Notes under the pieces: model-generated
Told to the model about the DNA's origin: nothing
Database searches by the model: none
What the model saw: only the letters and a program-made list of their open reading frames with translations
Shown: in pieces, positions 60,260 through 64,000 of the stretch
How positions within the stretch are numbered: position 1 is the stretch's first letter
Layout: the number at the start of each line of letters is the position of its first letter
Source: Sphingomonas morindae
Lineage (GTDB): Bacteria; Pseudomonadota; Alphaproteobacteria; Sphingomonadales; Sphingomonadaceae
Length of the DNA stretch: 64,000 nucleotides
Direction: 5' to 3'
Assembly: GCF_023822065.1 (NCBI RefSeq)
Contig: NZ_CP084930.1
Coordinates: forward strand, 1 to 64,000
Translations under genes and position numbers: made by a program

Positions 60260-61453
60260 CTATCGCAGCAAAGGCGTAACGATCTGTGGCGAGGCGGCCA
60301 TGGCCTCGTTGTAGCGCAAGGCTGCCCCCCTCCCGCTCTTCTTGGCCGCGTAGAGAGCCGTATCCGCGAGAATCCAGAGGTCTTGCGGAACGACCGCATC
60401 CTCGGGCAGGCAGGCATAGCCGATGCTCACCCCCACCCGCACCAGGCCGCCAGTACCCAGCCGATAGGGTTCGCCGCGGATCGCCTGGATCAGCCGTTCG
60501 GACAGCAGCCGCACCTCGGCGGGACGCACATGCGTGACGATCATGAACTCGTCGCCGCCGAGGCGGATCACGGCGTCTTCCGGCCGCACCGTGGCGCGCA
60601 GACGATCGGCGACACGCTGGAGCAGCTCGTCCCCGGCGCCGTGGCCGAGCGTGTCGTTCACCGCCTTGAAGCCATCCAGATCGAGGCAGAGCATCGCCAG
60701 TCGCTGGCCGGGCGCCGCCGTCCAGGCGTGGAGTCGCTCTTCCAGGCCCGTGCGATTGAGCAGGCCGGTGAGCGGATCATGCCGCGCCCGTGCGCGCTGC
60801 AGCGCCTCGCTCTCCAGCATGGCGAGCACGAGATCATGATATTCGCACACGATGCCCATGACCGCGCGAAGATAGACAGGGGTGAGCAGCACCAGCACCA
60901 GCAGCCAGGGCTCGCCATTGATAAGCAGGCCGATCTTGAACGGCAGGTCGCACAGCGAGGCGAGCAGCAGCGCCAGGCGCGGTGCGGCATAGGCACGCGC
61001 GCTCAGCGGGCCGATGATGCTCATGGTGAGCGCCGCGCCCATCACCATGGTGGGCGTATCGTGGCTCAGCATCGCCACCAGCGCGGTGGCCCCCTGGAAA
61101 CCCGCCCAGCCGATCGACAGCCACAGCAGCGCCTCCACACGGGGCGCGGCGCCGCCGCGCTGCTGCCGATGCTGCACCACGAGCAGCACGAGCCGCACCA
61201 CCACCAGCACGAACTGCGCGGCGGTCAGCCCGGCGATGATCAGGCCATGGGTGCGGATGGTGGCGGTGATCCCGCACAAGAGCCCGGCCAGGCTGCCCGC
61301 CGCCACGACCGACGGCGAGGACAGCAGCGTGCCGAGCAGGATCGCCTGGTGCTGCGGGCTGATGGGCCGGCGCGGCACGGTGAGCCACGCAGAGACGAAA
61401 GACCGGCTGCTGAGCTGGCCTCGCAACTTTGTTTCCGGACTCGTCGGTAGCAT
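60260..61453 (-). CDS. Membrane-bound diguanylate cyclase
   Basis: 397 residues. About six transmembrane helices between 40 and 215 form an N-terminal sensor (for example LLGTLLSSPSVVAAGSLAG and LIIAGLTAAQFVLVVVRLVL). The GGDEF domain (about 230-390) has HDPLTGLLNRTGLEERL and an intact GGDEF near residue 298-302, with RPED in the upstream inhibitory-site position. It synthesises c-di-GMP from GTP with product inhibition expected. The membrane part gives no known family name. It follows the chemoreceptor gene on the minus strand (a 69-base gap) and is divergent from the second epimerase gene. Confidence 0.9.
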   Translation of the reverse strand: MLPTSPETKLRGQLSSRSFVSAWLTVPRRPISPQHQAILLGTLLSSPSVVAAGSLAGLLCGITATIRTHGLIIAGLTAAQFVLVVVRLVLLVVQHRQQRGGAAPRVEALLWLSIGWAGFQGATALVAMLSHDTPTMVMGAALTMSIIGPLSARAYAAPRLALLLASLCDLPFKIGLLINGEPWLLVLVLLTPVYLRAVMGIVCEYHDLVLAMLESEALQRARARHDPLTGLLNRTGLEERLHAWTAAPGQRLAMLCLDLDGFKAVNDTLGHGAGDELLQRVADRLRATVRPEDAVIRLGGDEFMIVTHVRPAEVRLLSERLIQAIRGEPYRLGTGGLVRVGVSIGYACLPEDAVVPQDLWILADTALYAAKKSGRGAALRYNEAMAASPQIVTPLLR

Positions 61454-61592
61454 CGAATGCTGAATAGGGAGTCTTCACTACCGTGGGGTGAGGAGAGAAT
61501 CCGGTATTCTGCTTAGGCCAAGTGTCGGATCGCCCGAAGTCGACAATCGCATCCGCTCTGGAGATGTTCGCCGCCACATCGGAGGCAAGGCG

Positions 61593-62765
61593 GTGGCCGT
61601 GGCGGGCGAGCGCGACATTGCGATCGTGATCGGCACCCGGCCCGAGGCGATCAAGACGGCGCCGCTCCTGCTTGCCGGCGGCCACCATCCCCGTTTGCGG
61701 CTGCGCCTGATCAGCACCGGCCAGCAACCCGATTATTGCCGCGACGCGCTGGCCGAATTCGGCCTCGTCGCCAGCCACCTCCTGCCCGCCCCCCGGCCCG
61801 GCGCCGCGCTCGACATGCTGGTGGGGCACCATGCCCGCGCAATCATGCGCCTGCTCCGCCGCGCGCCTCCGGCGCTGATGCTGGTGCAGGGCGATACCAG
61901 CTCCGCGCTCGCCGGGGCGCTGGCAGCGCGCGCACTGGGCGTGCCGCTCGGCCATGTCGAGGCCGGGCTGCGATCGGGCGATCTCACCGCGCCCTGGCCC
62001 GAGGAGCGCAATCGCCGCGTGATCGACGCGCTGGCCGATCTCCTGTTCGCGCCGAGCGTGCGCGCCGCCGCCCGGCTCGCCGCCGAGGGCCATGATCGCA
62101 CCCGCATTCATCGCACCGGCAATACCGGCATCGATGCCCTGCTCTGGATGCGCGCGCGGCGGGGGGCCGTTTTGCATGCCCCGGCGCGGCGACTGATCCT
62201 CTTCACCTGCCACCGCCGCGAAAGCTTCGGTGCGCCGCTCGCCGCCATCTGCGCGGCGGTCCTCCGGCTGGCGGCGCGCGGCGATGTCGAGATCCTCTGT
62301 CCGGTCCACGCCAATCCGGCGGCGGCCGCCCCGATCCGCGCCCTGCTGGGCGGCCGGGCGACGATCCGGCTGGTGGCCGCCCTGCCCTATTCCGCGATGG
62401 TCGACGCGCTGGCCGGCGCTTATCTCATCCTCACCGACAGCGGCGGCATCCAGGAAGAGGCCGCCGCGCTCGGCACGCCGACGCTGGTGCTGCGCCGGCG
62501 CACCGAGCGCCCCGAGGTGCTTGCCGGCGGCGTCGCGCTGGTCGGCACCGATACCGACGCGATCGTGGCGGCGGCGGAGCGGCTGCTCGACGATCCGGCG
62601 CATCATCGCGCGATGCAGAAGCCCGCCTGGCCCTTCGGAAAAGGCGATGCCGCCGGCAAGATCCTCGATCATATCGAACAATATTTCTCCACCGGCCGCT
62701 TGCGGGATCGTCCATTGCTTTTGGGCGACGATTGGACCAAGGACGGCGCCCCGAAAGGAGCGTAA
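61593..62765 (+). CDS. wecB: UDP-N-acetylglucosamine 2-epimerase (non-hydrolysing), copy 2
   Basis: About 390 residues from a GTG start. The start has GGAGG seven bases upstream; an ATG 35 codons earlier lacks a matching N-terminus. Motifs: [56 protein letters not shown] and [14 protein letters not shown]. Catalytic residues are present. It differs clearly from copy 1 (RPE rather than RPN), so the two are not recent duplicates. It lies three bases upstream of the DAHP synthase gene. Confidence 0.87.
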   Translation: MAVAGERDIAIVIGTRPEAIKTAPLLLAGGHHPRLRLRLISTGQQPDYCRDALAEFGLVASHLLPAPRPGAALDMLVGHHARAIMRLLRRAPPALMLVQGDTSSALAGALAARALGVPLGHVEAGLRSGDLTAPWPEERNRRVIDALADLLFAPSVRAAARLAAEGHDRTRIHRTGNTGIDALLWMRARRGAVLHAPARRLILFTCHRRESFGAPLAAICAAVLRLAARGDVEILCPVHANPAAAAPIRALLGGRATIRLVAALPYSAMVDALAGAYLILTDSGGIQEEAAALGTPTLVLRRRTERPEVLAGGVALVGTDTDAIVAAAERLLDDPAHHRAMQKPAWPFGKGDAAGKILDHIEQYFSTGRLRDRPLLLGDDWTKDGAPKGA

Positions 62766-62767
62766 TC

Positions 62768-64000
62768 ATGGCCACCCACTGGGCCCCTGCGAGCTGGCGC
62801 GCCCACGAAGCCCGGCAGCTGCCGGACTATCCCGATCCCGCGGCGCTCGCCGCCGCCGAGCAGCGCATCGCGGGCTTTCCGCCGCTGGTCTTCGCCGGCG
62901 AGGCGCGCGCGCTCACCGCCGAGCTGGCGCGCGTGGCCGAGGGCCGGGGATTTCTGCTCCAGGGGGGCGATTGCGCTGAGAGTTTCGCGGAATTCCACCC
63001 CAACACCATCCGCGACACGTTCCGCGTGCTGCTGCAGATGGCGGTGGTGCTCACCTATGCGTCCAAGCTGCCGGTGGTGAAGGTGGGGCGCATGGCGGGC
63101 CAGTTCGCCAAGCCGCGCTCGGCGCCGCTCGAGGAGCAGGATGGCGTCGCCCTGCCCAGCTATCGCGGCGACAATGTCAACGACATCGCCTTCACGCCCG
63201 AGGCGCGCCGGCCCGATCCGGAGCGGATGATCCGCGGCTACAACCAGTCCGCCGCGACGCTCAACCTGCTGCGCGCCTTCGCCCAAGGCGGCTATGCGAC
63301 GCTGCAGCAGGTCCATGCCTGGACGCTCGACTTCATGGGCCGCAGCCCATGGGCGGAACGCTACCAGCTGCTCGCCGACCGGATCGGCGACGCGCTCGAT
63401 TTCATGGCCGCGTGCGGGCTCAATCCCGAAACCGTGCCGCAGCTCAAGGGCACCAATTTCTACACCAGCCATGAGGGGCTGCTGCTGCCCTACGAGCAGG
63501 CGATGACGCGCCAGGATTCGCTCACCGGCGACTGGTACGACACGTCCGCGCACATGATCTGGATCGGCGACCGCACGCGCTTCGAGGGTTCGGCCCATGT
63601 CGAATTCGTGCGCGGCATCGGCAATCCGATCGGCATCAAGGTCGGGCCGAGCCTCGCGCCCGACACGCTGCTGCGCCTGCTCGACCAGATCGATCCGGCG
63701 CGCCAGCCCGGCCGGATCACGCTGATCACGCGCTACGGCCATGACGCGATCGAGCAGGGCCTGCCGCCGCTCGTGCGCGCGGTCAAGCGCGAGGGGCGGC
63801 CCGTCGTCTGGTCGTGCGATCCGATGCACGGCAATGTCGTCAAGGCCGCCAATGGCTACAAGACCCGCCCGTTCGAGCGAATCCTCGCCGAGGTGCGCGG
63901 CTTCTTCGCCGTGCATCGCGCCGAGGGCACGCATGGCGGCGGCATCCATATCGAGATGACCGGCCAGAATGTCACCGAATGCACCGGCGGCGCGGTGGCG
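62768..64000 (+). CDS. Class II 3-deoxy-7-phosphoheptulonate synthase (partial, cut by window end)
   Basis: The frame is open from the ATG at 62768 to the window end (411 residues seen). It makes DAHP from phosphoenolpyruvate and erythrose 4-phosphate, the first shikimate step. Class II markers: [61 protein letters not shown], and [18 protein letters not shown] near the end of the visible part. The ATG is preceded by AAGGAG inside the end of the epimerase gene. The last ~40 residues lie outside. Confidence 0.95.
   Translation, partial: MATHWAPASWRAHEARQLPDYPDPAALAAAEQRIAGFPPLVFAGEARALTAELARVAEGRGFLLQGGDCAESFAEFHPNTIRDTFRVLLQMAVVLTYASKLPVVKVGRMAGQFAKPRSAPLEEQDGVALPSYRGDNVNDIAFTPEARRPDPERMIRGYNQSAATLNLLRAFAQGGYATLQQVHAWTLDFMGRSPWAERYQLLADRIGDALDFMAACGLNPETVPQLKGTNFYTSHEGLLLPYEQAMTRQDSLTGDWYDTSAHMIWIGDRTRFEGSAHVEFVRGIGNPIGIKVGPSLAPDTLLRLLDQIDPARQPGRITLITRYGHDAIEQGLPPLVRAVKREGRPVVWSCDPMHGNVVKAANGYKTRPFERILAEVRGFFAVHRAEGTHGGGIHIEMTGQNVTECTGGAVA

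Overview
The window is very GC-rich chromosomal DNA from an alphaproteobacterium, most likely a member of the Sphingomonadales. The protein set supports this: a TrcR/DUF1013 regulator, CpdR, DUF1192, a short ProS without an editing domain, a LolC/E-type single permease, a SapC-family protein and an ScfR/PccR regulator. The family assignment is inferred from gene content, because there is no rRNA in the window. Genes are dense, and the high GC content creates very long antisense reading frames that I treat as shadows.

Layout. 1-5.8 kb: unexplained non-coding DNA, two glycosyltransferases, a DUF421 membrane pair, and a large GAF-PAS-PAS-GGDEF-EAL protein. 5.8-12.4 kb: an SDR with a membrane tail, tRNA-Val(GAC) with terminator, cpdR, N-formylglutamate amidohydrolase, a candidate small RNA with an anti-Shine-Dalgarno segment, cytochrome b561, SapC, an FAD-linked oxidase and a small secreted protein. 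12.4-15 kb: an RhlE-type helicase and a diguanylate cyclase. 15-22.2 kb, minus strand: qor, gst, trcR (TTG start), xseB, ispA, coaD, a cyclophilin, queA and tgt. The Tgt lacks the zinc-binding cysteines. 22.3-31.3 kb: DUF1192, clpA behind a heat-shock-like promoter, lolD/lolC/proS, a tiny proline-rich protein, pyrG and secG.

31.3-33.6 kb is an accessory island of visibly lower GC. It holds four short genes separated by related repeats, and two of them (one RraB-like) are broken by single-base frameshifts. 33.6-39.1 kb: rmuC, dcd, an AI-2E family permease and RNase R. 39.1-51.2 kb is a propionyl-CoA/methylmalonyl-CoA block: pccB, thiolase, mce, scpA, bioB, pccA, a UDP-GlcNAc 2-epimerase and an enoyl-CoA hydratase family protein all run leftward, with the divergent regulator pccR next to pccB. 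It can convert propionyl-CoA to succinyl-CoA and supplies its own biotin synthase. 51.2-54.4 kb: a cardiolipin synthase flanked by two paralogous small proteins, one of which sits behind a promoter with TetR-type palindromes that also mark the tetR start. 54.5-64 kb: an RBBP9-type hydrolase, a putative Fur-controlled small protein, XdhC, cysS, a chemoreceptor with a C-terminal DWTGF tether, a third GGDEF protein, a second 2-epimerase and a class II DAHP synthase cut by the window end.

The main points to follow up are the zinc-ligand-less Tgt, the anti-SD small RNA, the repeat-punctuated island with paired frameshifts, the TetR/paralogue/cardiolipin neighbourhood and the Fur-like double operator at 55.3 kb.
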